From IMG/VR virus record IMGVR_UViG_3300042374_000027, positions 1 to 26,332 of that record: DNA of 26,332 nucleotides; one strand, written 5' to 3'. Below the pieces are notes generated by a model. The model saw only the letters and a list, made by a program, of their open reading frames with translations. It was not told the origin of the DNA and did no database searches. Below are positions 5,726 to 13,230 of this stretch, one piece after another. Position 1 is the first letter of the stretch. Each line of letters opens with the position of its first letter. The stretch comes from a virus. Made by a program: the position numbers and the translations under genes.

Positions 5726-8700
5726 TTACTACCTCTCTGAGTATTTCTGTTCCATCTTTTGTTACTTCAAAAGTCATTTTCTTTGCCTTTCCTGGCTCAC
5801 ACTTCATAAATCCCTCTGAAAATTTAGTTGGGAATATTACAATAGGTTTCATATCTCTACTTGCATCGGCAACAATCATGTTGGCCATCTTCTTTCCTGT
5901 TTTTGTTGTTCTAGGTTTAAATGATAGCACATAATACTCATCATTTCCATAGGGTAAAGTTTTATAATTTAAAAACTTAATTAATGGATTATTCAAAGAA
6001 TCCTTTATATCATCTACTGGAACTGCTTCCATAATTCTATTACTTGCTACCGCCATAACATATGTCTTGCCTGGCTCTATTTTAGTTTCCTCATCATCAA
6101 ATATTCCAACCATTCCAGTGGAATCCATTAACTCAACACGAGACCAGCCTTTACCACGTTTAATGTTTTTAATTACACCCATAAGAATAAAGACTCCTGA
6201 CTCTTCAAAGTCTTCAACATCATCTAAGTATGCATAATAGTGTTGTGGAACTGTAGTTTTAAATTCTGGTAGGTTTAAGTACTCGTAAAGATTTTCTTTA
6301 ACCTTAACATCATCTCTTGGGTTGTCTGGGAAAGTAAGTCCCCCAACAGCATCTAGTGCCGAGAGTGCTCTAGAATTTACTCCACTACCTTTAGTAAATA
6401 CAAAATCATAAAACTCTTGATATGTTTTAAATGGTCTTTTACTTATAATCTTAGAAGCAATACCATCAGAGATCCATTTAATAGCGGATAGTCCTATTCT
6501 TATTCCTTTACCCTCGATTTTAAAATCACTATCAGATTCATTTATGTGAGGAAGTTTAAGTGATATACCCATACGCTTTGCTTCAATAAGATATTCTGTT
6601 CTAGCATCTTTGTCTTGTTCATTCTTTAGCAATGAATAAATGAATTCAATAGGATAATAATACTTTAACCATGCTGTCCAGTATGAAAGCATAGAGTAAG
6701 CAACTGCGTGTGACTTGTTGAATGAGTACCCTGCGTGAGCCTCAAAATCGTGCCATAGGCCCTCTGCTTTGAATGGGGTGATATGTTCTGATGCACCAGT
6801 AACAAATCTCTCTTTAAACACGTCAAATTCTTTTGCATCCTTTTTCTTACCAATAATTTTACGAACCTTGTCTGATTCTGTCATACTCATTCCACCAAGA
6901 TAAACACAGGCTTGCATTACTTGTTCTTGATATAAAACACACCCATAGGTATCTTTTGTAAACTGTTGCATAATAGGATGAATATATTCTGTAATTGCTC
7001 TTCCGTGTTTTCTTGCTAAATAAGTTTTACCAATTGTATTCATAGCACCAGGTCTTACTAAAGCATTAGATGCAGCAAGTTCATCTAAGTTACTAACGCC
7101 CATCTTTACTAATAAGTTTGTATAAGGTGCCGCTTCACACTGAAACACTCCCTTAGTTCTTCCATCTGAAAGCATTTCATAAACCTTTTTATCATCAAGA
7201 TCTATTTCTTTTAATTTGATATCTATCTTATGTCTTTGCTTAATAACCTTTATTGTGTCATCAATTACCGTTAAAGTTTTTAATCCAAGAACATCTAGTT
7301 TAATAAGTCCAATATCTGCTGCTTCATTCATGTCAACAGCAACTACTGGAATTCTTTCCTTAGTTCCTGGAGCAGTACGAGTTTCCATTGGTGCATATTT
7401 AAAAATAGGTTCTTTAGAAGTTACCACTCCAGCAGCGTGAATTCCTGTACCACGAATACGACCACGAAGTTGTTCTCCGTACTTAACTACATCTGGGTAT
7501 TTTAATCTAAACCATTGAGCGCTTTTGCTTGATATAAAGTCATCCCAATCATCGACTGTTTTTAAAACTTTATTTACTTCTGACAAAGGTATATTAAATG
7601 CTCTAGAAACATCTCTAACAATACCCTTTCCTCTAAACTCTAAAAAGGTAGCAATAGAAGCAACGTTTTTATACTCTTGTTCTAGGTATGTTTTTAACTC
7701 GTCACGTCTTGAATCTGCAATGTCTGAATCAATATCTGGAAAGTCATTACGGTCTGGGTTTACGAATCTAAAAAATAGAAGTCCATATTTAATTGGATCA
7801 ACATCAGTTATTCCTAAAGCATAACAAACTAGTGATCCAGCGGCAGATCCTCTACCAGGACCTACTAATATGCCTTGCTCCTTAGCCCAATTCAACATAT
7901 TACTTACAATCAAAAAGTATGGAGAAAAGTTTTTATCTCTAATAATATCTAGTTCTTCTTGCATTCTTTCTTTATATTCTGGAATATCATATAATTCTTT
8001 TTCTACCATGCCCTTTAAAACTAAATCAACAAGTCCTTGATGAGGATCATCTGTTTTTGTGGGTAGCAAATCTAATCCTGATTTAATATCATAATCTTCT
8101 ATCTTATCTACTATATCTAAAGTATTAGTGTATATATCTTCTCTAGTTATACCCTGCATATTCATGGCTTGTTTCATTTCTTCATATGATAATAAATGTA
8201 TATCAAATGTTCTAAATGACATTTGACGATCTTCACCATATAGGTAATCAAGTTTCTTCATAGGCTCACTTATCTTTTGTGACTTTTCAAACTTGGCGTC
8301 TTTATCTAACTTGGCATGTGTATTTAAAAGAAGCATAATTTCTTGAATTACCTTTTGATCAGGGTGTGAATGATGGCAATCTGGAGTAACAATTACCTTT
8401 ATATCCATACTATCTGCTAGACTTAGAAGTTCATGATTCATCTCACGACTATTGTGTGGCATTATTTCCACATAAAAATCATCACCGAAGGTGTTCTTAA
8501 ACCAAGTCAAGTGCTTTTTGGCAACAGCGTATTCGTTAAACTCAAGAGCCTTATTAATCATGCCGCTAGGACAAGCGGTAGAAACAATTAATCCCTCTTT
8601 ATACTTTCCTAGTATTTCAAAGTCTATTCTAGGCTTTCTATAAAATCCTTCTGTCCATGCTAATTCATTTAATTTATTTAAATTTTCTAAACCCTTTTGA

Positions 8701-8999
8701 TTCTTTGCAAGAATAACTATATGATTATAAACTAAATCTAAAGGATCTCCTGCTCTTTCTAATTTATCTCTTTTATCAAATCTATCTAATGTTATATATC
8801 CTTCTATACCAAGGATTGGTTTTATACCCTGCTCTTTTGCGGCACGATACATTGGGCGATGTCCAGATAGTGCACCGTGATCTGTAATTGCAATAGCAGG
8901 CATCCCCAAAGACTTTGCACGTTTACAATATTCTTCTGGTGTCGCTACTCCGTCCATAAGTGAATAATGAGTATGAACGTGAAGAGGTGCGTAATTCAA
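5718..8999 (-). CDS. dnaE: DNA polymerase III alpha subunit (DnaE type)
   Basis: 1093 aa family C replicative polymerase. The N-terminal PHP domain has an apparently intact metal site: HVHTH at residues 7-11, TDHG at 39-42, TACPSG, and VTPDCHHSH at 204-212. The palm has GPGRGSAAGS (380-389), catalytic Asp422 and Asp424 in PDIDSD, and Asp569 in IKLDVLGLKTL. A helix-hairpin-helix region (about 830-890) is followed by what look like two OB-type domains (about 935-995 and 1020-1090). The C-terminus is shorter than in bacterial DnaE and I see no clear clamp-binding motif. The start is TTG at 8999 with AAGGA six nt upstream; it lies just after a hairpin behind ssb. The stop overlaps recA by 8 nt. 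The PHP domain may proofread, as in mycobacterial DnaE1; no separate exonuclease is nearby. Confidence 0.96.
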   Translation of the reverse strand: MNYAPLHVHTHYSLMDGVATPEEYCKRAKSLGMPAIAITDHGALSGHRPMYRAAKEQGIKPILGIEGYITLDRFDKRDKLERAGDPLDLVYNHIVILAKNQKGLENLNKLNELAWTEGFYRKPRIDFEILGKYKEGLIVSTACPSGMINKALEFNEYAVAKKHLTWFKNTFGDDFYVEIMPHNSREMNHELLSLADSMDIKVIVTPDCHHSHPDQKVIQEIMLLLNTHAKLDKDAKFEKSQKISEPMKKLDYLYGEDRQMSFRTFDIHLLSYEEMKQAMNMQGITREDIYTNTLDIVDKIEDYDIKSGLDLLPTKTDDPHQGLVDLVLKGMVEKELYDIPEYKERMQEELDIIRDKNFSPYFLIVSNMLNWAKEQGILVGPGRGSAAGSLVCYALGITDVDPIKYGLLFFRFVNPDRNDFPDIDSDIADSRRDELKTYLEQEYKNVASIATFLEFRGKGIVRDVSRAFNIPLSEVNKVLKTVDDWDDFISSKSAQWFRLKYPDVVKYGEQLRGRIRGTGIHAAGVVTSKEPIFKYAPMETRTAPGTKERIPVVAVDMNEAADIGLIKLDVLGLKTLTVIDDTIKVIKQRHKIDIKLKEIDLDDKKVYEMLSDGRTKGVFQCEAAPYTNLLVKMGVSNLDELAASNALVRPGAMNTIGKTYLARKHGRAITEYIHPIMQQFTKDTYGCVLYQEQVMQACVYLGGMSMTESDKVRKIIGKKKDAKEFDVFKERFVTGASEHITPFKAEGLWHDFEAHAGYSFNKSHAVAYSMLSYWTAWLKYYYPIEFIYSLLKNEQDKDARTEYLIEAKRMGISLKLPHINESDSDFKIEGKGIRIGLSAIKWISDGIASKIISKRPFKTYQEFYDFVFTKGSGVNSRALSALDAVGGLTFPDNPRDDVKVKENLYEYLNLPEFKTTVPQHYYAYLDDVEDFEESGVFILMGVIKNIKRGKGWSRVELMDSTGMVGIFDDEETKIEPGKTYVMAVASNRIMEAVPVDDIKDSLNNPLIKFLNYKTLPYGNDEYYVLSFKPRTTKTGKKMANMIVADASRDMKPIVIFPTKFSEGFMKCEPGKAKKMTFEVTKDGTEILREVVNG

Positions 9000-9017
9000 A
9001 TTTAATCCTTAATGTGA

Positions 9018-9041
9018 TGGGGGAGATATTTCGCTCCCCCA
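9018..9041. terminator. GC-rich intergenic hairpin between ssb and dnaE
   Basis: Perfect 8-bp inverted repeat TGGGGGAG / CTCCCCCA around an 8-nt loop, centred in the 48-bp gap after the ssb stop. No U-tract follows on either strand, so it is not a textbook intrinsic terminator. It could act as a leaky terminator or as a 3' stabiliser of ssb mRNA. In either case it would lower dnaE expression relative to ssb. Confidence 0.5.
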
Positions 9042-9047
9042 AATTGT

Positions 9048-9698
9048 TTACCAGTCAACAGATGTTGAGGTTGCTTGGTTACTAAAACCAATGTAAAAAT
9101 TTTCTTGATCTGCATAAGGTACTTCTCTAACAACCTTTTCTAAGTTAGGGTATTCATAAGTACCCCAATTAAATGGATCTGAGTCTTGCTTTTGTGGAAG
9201 CAATACGTAGTTAGTTTCTGTTCCCTTGCCATTACGTTTTAATTTCCAAGTCATATTTGAAATACTTGGAGAATCTGACGCGTATTCTCTAATTGTGTTA
9301 AAAGTAGCAGCCTTGCTTACTCCCATGCTCCATACTGCAACATGTGGTGCATCAATTCCATTATCAACTAATACGTTGCAATAGAATCTTAGACGTGCTC
9401 TCCATCCACTCTTTGGATCTTTTCTAAACATTTCACAACCAAAGCAGCGACCTTGTGTGTCTGTTGTACAAACAGACTTGCGCTTATAGTCATCTGGGTT
9501 TGAGTGTTCACTTACAACAATTGCAAGACCACGCTTTTCGTCATACGTTGGTGAGTCTGCATCTAATTCACTAATGAATCTTATTTGGGTACTTTGACCA
9601 TCATCTAATTTTAGCCAACTTACCTTTTCTCCTGAAACATTTGATTTTGGCTTATCAATAATTGCTTCAATGTTTTTTAGACCTTTTATAATTGACAT
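9048..9698 (-). CDS. ssb: Single-stranded DNA-binding protein, T4 gp32-like
   Basis: 216 aa. Expected to coat ssDNA at the fork and organise primase, polymerase and RecA. The key evidence is a His-Cys-Cys-Cys set at His65, Cys77, Cys85 and Cys88 (EHSNP, SVCTT, GRCFGC). This nearly reproduces the zinc ligands of T4 gp32 (His64, Cys77, Cys87, Cys90) in both order and position. Flanking beta-rich segments (QSTQIRFIS, RARLRFYCNVLV, APHVAVWSMG) suit an OB fold. The N-terminus is Lys-rich (KGLKNIEAIIDKPKS), like the gp32 cooperativity region. Unlike gp32 and bacterial SSB, it lacks a strongly acidic tail and ends SVDW. The ATG has a strong AAGGAG Shine-Dalgarno 9 nt upstream, a dedicated promoter upstream and a hairpin downstream. 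It lies between primase and dnaE, as expected. Confidence 0.75.
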   Translation of the reverse strand: MSIIKGLKNIEAIIDKPKSNVSGEKVSWLKLDDGQSTQIRFISELDADSPTYDEKRGLAIVVSEHSNPDDYKRKSVCTTDTQGRCFGCEMFRKDPKSGWRARLRFYCNVLVDNGIDAPHVAVWSMGVSKAATFNTIREYASDSPSISNMTWKLKRNGKGTETNYVLLPQKQDSDPFNWGTYEYPNLEKVVREVPYADQENFYIGFSNQATSTSVDW

Positions 9699-9741
9699 AC
9701 TTTTTTCTCCTTAATGTTTGCTCTGTAAATGAGCCTTGTAT

Positions 9742-10695
9742 CTATTTTAGCATAGAGGATAGCATGTCGTCAAATCTATCTACAAAGTTTTTTAAGTCTT
9801 CGTTAGACAAATCGGACACATCCTTTATACCCTCTGGAAGCGGTGGGGCCATACAACCTGTTCCAAAATATGCAATCATCTTCTTTGACATATTTTGACC
9901 AGCCTCATCGTTATCTCCTAAAACTATAACTTGATTAAAGTATTGCTTTAGAAGTTTTCTTTGTTCTTTTGAAATAGTAGCACCCAAGGTTGCAACAGCA
10001 TGAACCCCCACTTGCTCTAGCCTTATTGCATCAAAAGATGATTCTACAACAAAAACTTTGTCATATCTCTTTGCTCTTTGTAAATTAAATAAAGTTTTGC
10101 TTTTAGGTAAGCCAGGTGTATTCTTAAACACTTTGCCCTCTGTTGATCTACCAACGAAACCTAAACATAGTCCATCTGGTGAATAAACTGGAATAGTTAC
10201 CATATCCTGTTTTTCGGAGTATCCAAGTTTATACTTAACTACACTATCTTTATCTATTTTCCTATCCTGATAATACTTAATAGCCTTTGGATTTGTAAAT
10301 ACACTTTGATGTAATCTTTCTATTACCTCTAGGTCATACTCTTTAAATTCTATTTTTTTATCTAATGTTTCTTGTAATACCTCTACTAAATTTCTATTAT
10401 CTGATTTAGAGTCAATAAGTCTTGCTGCTTCAAAGTATGATCTACCAGAGGCTTGCATAATAACTTCTGTAAGTTCTTTGGTTTCTTGACAAGCAAAGCA
10501 ATAAAACATTCCATTTGTTTTGTGTATTTCTGCAGCAGGTGTTCTTGAGTTATTATGAAATGGACAATAAATAATAAAGTCTATATCTACTTCTGATACT
10601 ATGTCTATGCCAGAGGCTAAAAGACTTCTTCTGATTTGGTTTTCTGAGTAGTATGAGATTGAACGATTGTGTTCTTGTCTATTCCTAGTATACAT
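9742..10695 (-). CDS. DnaG-type primase (zinc-binding plus TOPRIM), short form
   Basis: 317 aa. Makes RNA primers at the fork. The zinc-binding domain has CPFH at 44-47 and CFAC at 66-69, in the usual CHC2 order with SRTPA between. The RNA-polymerase core includes TIPVYSPDGLCLGFVGRS (about 167-184). TOPRIM has Glu218 in VVESSFD, then VHAVATLGATIS, then the acid pair Asp261-Asn-Asp263 in GDNDEAG. It is much shorter than DnaG (about 580 aa) and lacks a recognisable helicase-binding C-terminus, so contact with DnaB must be by another route. The ATG at 10695 has AAGGT eight nt upstream. It overlaps the preceding 104-aa gene by 79 nt; the next in-frame ATG falls inside the zinc motif, so the overlap seems real. 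The 3' end carries the ssb promoter. Confidence 0.92.
   Translation of the reverse strand: MYTRNRQEHNRSISYYSENQIRRSLLASGIDIVSEVDIDFIIYCPFHNNSRTPAAEIHKTNGMFYCFACQETKELTEVIMQASGRSYFEAARLIDSKSDNRNLVEVLQETLDKKIEFKEYDLEVIERLHQSVFTNPKAIKYYQDRKIDKDSVVKYKLGYSEKQDMVTIPVYSPDGLCLGFVGRSTEGKVFKNTPGLPKSKTLFNLQRAKRYDKVFVVESSFDAIRLEQVGVHAVATLGATISKEQRKLLKQYFNQVIVLGDNDEAGQNMSKKMIAYFGTGCMAPPLPEGIKDVSDLSNEDLKNFVDRFDDMLSSMLK
9744..9773 (-). promoter_or_regulatory. Sigma70-type promoter, extended -10, for ssb
   Basis: Minus-strand TTGACG (9773-9768), 18-bp spacer, TAAAAT (9749-9744) preceded by TGC, forming an extended -10. It lies within the last codons of the primase gene. The predicted start is near 9737, giving a leader of about 39 nt that contains the strong AAGGAG before the ssb ATG. 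It would give ssb expression independent of the upstream operon. Confidence 0.6.
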
Positions 10696-10931
10696 CTTGC
10701 TTTACCTTTTCCAACATGAACTCCGTAAACCGATAATTTAAAATCAAATGTCTTACCATTATAACTTATAGTAAAGTCTGTGTCAATGTCATACCTAGGA
10801 ACGTAACCTTTATTTCTCATTCCATTAACGATCATAAAAATATATTGATCTTTTAATCTTGAGATATGAGAGTCGTCAAAAATCTCACCCTCTAGGGAAA
10901 ACTTCTGTATTCTTTTGTGGTTGTAAGACAT
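10617..10931 (-). CDS. Small protein between helicase and primase, function unknown
   Basis: 104 aa. A basic N-terminus (SYNHKRIQKF) is followed by a helix (HISRLKDQYIFMIVNGMR) and a beta-rich stretch (YDIDTDFTISYNGKTFDFKL, then SVYGVHVGKGKARCILGID). The tail is polar and coded within the 79 nt shared with the primase gene. I do not recognise the family; the position between dnaB and the primase gene suggests a helicase/primase accessory role, but that is only context. The ATG at 10931 has no Shine-Dalgarno. Instead a perfect TATAAT ends 5 nt before it, which raises the possibility of a leaderless transcript, although no matching -35 is seen. The gene lies 19 bp after the helicase stop. Confidence 0.65.
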   Translation of the reverse strand: MSYNHKRIQKFSLEGEIFDDSHISRLKDQYIFMIVNGMRNKGYVPRYDIDTDFTISYNGKTFDFKLSVYGVHVGKGKARCILGIDKNTIVQSHTTQKTKSEEVF

Positions 10932-10936
10932 ACTTA

Positions 10937-10942
10937 ATTATA
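10937..10942 (-). promoter_or_regulatory. Perfect -10 element just before the 104-aa gene
   Basis: TATAAT on the minus strand, ending 5 nt before the ATG at 10931 in a 19-bp gap. No -35 match or TGn extension was found. If active, transcription would begin at or next to the start codon, giving a leaderless mRNA, a format common in Actinobacteria. Confidence 0.3.
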
Positions 10943-10950
10943 TCTTGTGT

Positions 10951-12177
10951 TTAAGCAGTTCCCTCAGTATCCTTATACATAAACCTTCCAGAATCAAAAT
11001 CTATATCTATCATAAACTCTCCACAAAATCCATGACGGTTTTTTCTAAAGACACACTCTAAAATACTACTTCCCTGTGCACGACCTAATGCCAATACCCA
11101 ATCTGCATCATAAGCCAATTGTCTTGACCATGCTACCTGTCCAAGTGATGGAACGGTATACATGTCAGTTGCATCATCTGGTGTTGCTGATGCAATTGCT
11201 ACAATAGGAACTTGTTCAGATATAGCAAGAATTTTTAACTCTCTAGATATATTTTTAATTTTTACTACTTCATTATCAGTATAATTATTTGATTGCATTA
11301 ATTGAATATAGTCAACAAATACTATGTCTGGTTTATATTGATCTATCTTACCCCGCAAAATTGATGGAGACACTTCTCCTAGTCCATCATTAGAAACTAT
11401 GTGAAAAGACGGCATTCTTTCTAAGTGAGTCTTGCCCCAATTCTTAAATGATTCTGTATCGATAATTCCAGAACTTAGTTTTCTATGTGACCACATTCCT
11501 TGACCCATAATTGTATATGCACGATTACGAACTTCTGACTCTGTCATTTCTAAAGAAACAAAAAGCGGTTTTCTTCCGTTCTTCCATGCTTGAACAGCCA
11601 TAAAAAGTGCGAGCCAAGACTTACCAATAGCAGGATAAGCAAGAAGAATGCCAAACTGACCAGCAGTAATACCCGCAGGAAGATAGTTGTCAAAACCTGC
11701 AAGACCTGTTTGAATACCGTGAATGCCTTGATCATGCATCTCCTTTACGTGTTCATAGTATGCTACAGCATCATCTATATCTACAGCATCAATATCTCTA
11801 ATCTCTGCAGTAATTCTTTTTAGATCAGCAGTCTTAGAAATAATACTGTTTAGTGCTTCTACTGGTTGATTTAATTTTAACTTTCCTGCTGTATCCATAA
11901 GGACATTACTTAAACTACTTTGTAGATGTTCTGTTCTTAATTCTTCTAAATGATGCTTTGTTCCACCGATCTCTCCAACTGGATCAAAGTCTCTAAATTT
12001 TTCTATTACTAAATTAACTGGGGGTACTGAACTATTTTGTTCCTGATAAGTTCTAATAAAATCCCAAACATCTTTATGAGTCTTAAATAAAGAATCTGGA
12101 TTTGCTTGTAATAATATATGTATCTGTTTATCTTTTAATACAGCAGATAATACTTTACCCTCTAGATCTGCTGACAT
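10951..12177 (-). CDS. dnaB: Replicative DnaB-type helicase
   Basis: 408 aa hexameric 5'-3' helicase, slightly shorter than bacterial DnaB (about 470). An N-terminal helical domain (about 1-100) is followed by a linker and a RecA-fold motor. Walker A is YPAIGKS (about 181-187), and its first Gly position is replaced (LLAYPAIGKS; GxPSMGKT is usual). Next come the catalytic Glu region FVSLEMTESE (206-215), Walker B DIVFVDYIQLM (284-294), and the terminal beta segment with a FRKNRHG basic finger. These match the DnaB order. The ATG at 12177 overlaps the preceding stop by one base (TAATG), so translation is coupled to the 101-aa gene, a possible loader. It acts at the fork with the primase, SSB and DnaE encoded downstream in the same direction. 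Confidence 0.93.
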   Translation of the reverse strand: MSADLEGKVLSAVLKDKQIHILLQANPDSLFKTHKDVWDFIRTYQEQNSSVPPVNLVIEKFRDFDPVGEIGGTKHHLEELRTEHLQSSLSNVLMDTAGKLKLNQPVEALNSIISKTADLKRITAEIRDIDAVDIDDAVAYYEHVKEMHDQGIHGIQTGLAGFDNYLPAGITAGQFGILLAYPAIGKSWLALFMAVQAWKNGRKPLFVSLEMTESEVRNRAYTIMGQGMWSHRKLSSGIIDTESFKNWGKTHLERMPSFHIVSNDGLGEVSPSILRGKIDQYKPDIVFVDYIQLMQSNNYTDNEVVKIKNISRELKILAISEQVPIVAIASATPDDATDMYTVPSLGQVAWSRQLAYDADWVLALGRAQGSSILECVFRKNRHGFCGEFMIDIDFDSGRFMYKDTEGTA

Positions 12178-12482
12178 TATTTATTTAACCAATCTTTTGC
12201 TTGTTTTTTCATCAACTCTCTAATTCTATCATCTTCTTTTTTACCTTGCAAGTTTTTATATAATTTATCTGCATTATTTGCAAACCATTTCCAAGAAGGT
12301 GTTTCAGATATTCTAAAATAATAATCTAACATTTCATAGCACATATCTAAACCATAAGACTCTATCAAAGAATCTGCAGCCCATTGTTCTACATGTATAT
12401 TGATATTAGTATTAATATTATTAAAAATAGCCAGTTTTTTATATCTCGTAAGTAGTGCATGACGTAATTGCTTTTCTGCCAC
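12177..12482 (-). CDS. Small helical protein, possible helicase-loader or replication accessory
   Basis: 101 aa, alpha-helical and basic at both ends. The central segment MCYEMLDYYFRISETPSWKW (about residues 48-67), followed by FANNADKLYKNLQ, resembles the C-terminal helical repeat of phage replisome-organiser or helicase-loader proteins, where an aromatic-rich helix precedes W-x-x-F-x-x-N-x-D-x-L. This is recalled pattern similarity only. No AAA+ motifs are present, so it is not a DnaC-type loader. The start is GTG at 12482, overlapping the upstream TAG by one base (TAGTG), and the stop TAA overlaps the dnaB ATG by one base. Direct coupling to dnaB is the best clue to its job. Confident as a gene, weak on function. 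Confidence 0.72.
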   Translation of the reverse strand: MAEKQLRHALLTRYKKLAIFNNINTNINIHVEQWAADSLIESYGLDMCYEMLDYYFRISETPSWKWFANNADKLYKNLQGKKEDDRIRELMKKQAKDWLNK

Positions 12483-12682
12483 TACTCTATTTCTTTCTTG
12501 GCTTCCTCAATTTTTGCAACAACCTTTGATTCAATAAAATCATATATTCTTTCCATTGCTGCATCTTTATCTTCACCTTCTCGAACAAAATCTGTACATC
12601 CTAAATCTAATCTCAGACTTTGAAAATTACCTAAATTTAATGTATACCCTAATGTTACGGATACTGTTGTTTTGTCAGACAT
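12482..12682 (-). CDS. Small acidic protein, function unknown (66 aa)
   Basis: 66 aa from ATG at 12682. The N-terminal half is beta-like (TVSVTLGYTLNLGNFQSLRL), the middle acidic (TDFVREGEDKD), and the C-terminal half a charged helix (AAMERIYDFIE, then KVVAKIEEAKKEIE). The layout of strand pair, REGE turn and long helix recalls small conserved actinophage proteins of unknown role. I chose ATG at 12682, two nt after the stop of the MerR-like gene. A TTG at 12706 would add eight residues and overlap that gene by 22 nt, but has no good Shine-Dalgarno. The stop TAG overlaps the next GTG start by one base. It sits in the early replication operon ahead of dnaB. Confidence 0.7.
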   Translation of the reverse strand: MSDKTTVSVTLGYTLNLGNFQSLRLDLGCTDFVREGEDKDAAMERIYDFIESKVVAKIEEAKKEIE

Positions 12683-12684
12683 AA

Positions 12685-13230
12685 TTACCACGTTTCTTCT
12701 GCCCAAACAGGGATATATTCCCCATCTTTAGTTCTTGTATATAACATAATAGCATCTCCAATCAAAGAACGCAACTCTTTTTCAGTAGGAATATTTTTTG
12801 ATGCATTAACCCTACCGTCTTTTCTTGGTCTACCTATACTTATTGTAGCAATAGTTGACCTAATTGTAAATAGGTCCTCTTCTGAGTAATAAGCATATTC
12901 TCCAAATACTCTTTTACCCCCAGCAACTGCCCCAGTTGGTGGATCTACCAACCCTTTTGTAATCCATCTTTCTAACTGTATTCTAGATCTTCCAAATATC
13001 TTTACAGTATTTTTAACTGTGTATGCTCTTTTTCTATGTTTTTTAAAGTCTGAATACAGAAGGGTTTGCTCTTTATCCTTTATAAAATTATAAATTTCGC
13101 ATATATCATTGGCACGATTAAAATGAATTAATCTTACTAGTTCTTTATTAAAAAAGAATATTCTACTACTTGGCTTTATAGATTGCTTCCAAGTATCTTG
13201 GCTCTGGTCTTTTCGACTTTCATTATCCAC
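12685..13230 (-). CDS. MerR-like helix-turn-helix DNA-binding protein
   Basis: 181 aa. Residues about 70-130 look like a MerR-type winged helix: YTVKNTVKIFGRSRIQLERW (70-89), the turn TKGLVDPPTG, the wing GGKRVFGEYAYYSEEDL, then the helix FTIRSTIATI. The flanks are basic (DFKKHRKRAY before it, GRPRKDGRVN after it). No C-terminal effector or dimerisation coil of classic MerR regulators is evident, so this may be a replication-origin or architectural protein or a transcription factor. The start is GTG at 13230, with GGAG about 10 nt upstream. That start overlaps the zinc-ribbon gene by 55 nt, and no ATG follows within the N-terminal region, so the overlap is probably genuine. It is the second gene after the strong promoter at the module boundary, fitting an early regulator. 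Confidence 0.75.
   Translation of the reverse strand: MDNESRKDQSQDTWKQSIKPSSRIFFFNKELVRLIHFNRANDICEIYNFIKDKEQTLLYSDFKKHRKRAYTVKNTVKIFGRSRIQLERWITKGLVDPPTGAVAGGKRVFGEYAYYSEEDLFTIRSTIATISIGRPRKDGRVNASKNIPTEKELRSLIGDAIMLYTRTKDGEYIPVWAEETW

Noticed and set aside
7525-7824. Plus-strand open frames over dnaE, the tail genes and elsewhere (for example 1283-1585, 3519-3971, 13427-13771, 15154-15543)
   Set aside because: They lie opposite well-supported genes, lack Shine-Dalgarno sequences and promoters, and show the hydrophobic, Ser/Leu-rich look of antisense translation of AT-rich genes.
9018-9041. Classical Rho-independent terminator
   Set aside because: The stem is good but no run of U follows in either direction, so it is listed only as a possible leaky terminator or stabiliser.
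11281-11310. TTGACT-like -35 inside dnaB
   Set aside because: No TAnnnT element at 16-18 bp spacing and no gene start nearby.
12177-12482. DnaC-type AAA+ helicase loader
   Set aside because: Only 101 aa and no Walker motifs; a non-ATPase accessory or loader is the most that can be said.
12683-12706. TTG start at 12706 for the 66-aa gene
   Set aside because: It would overlap the MerR-like gene by 22 nt without a Shine-Dalgarno; ATG at 12682 directly after that gene's stop is more economical.
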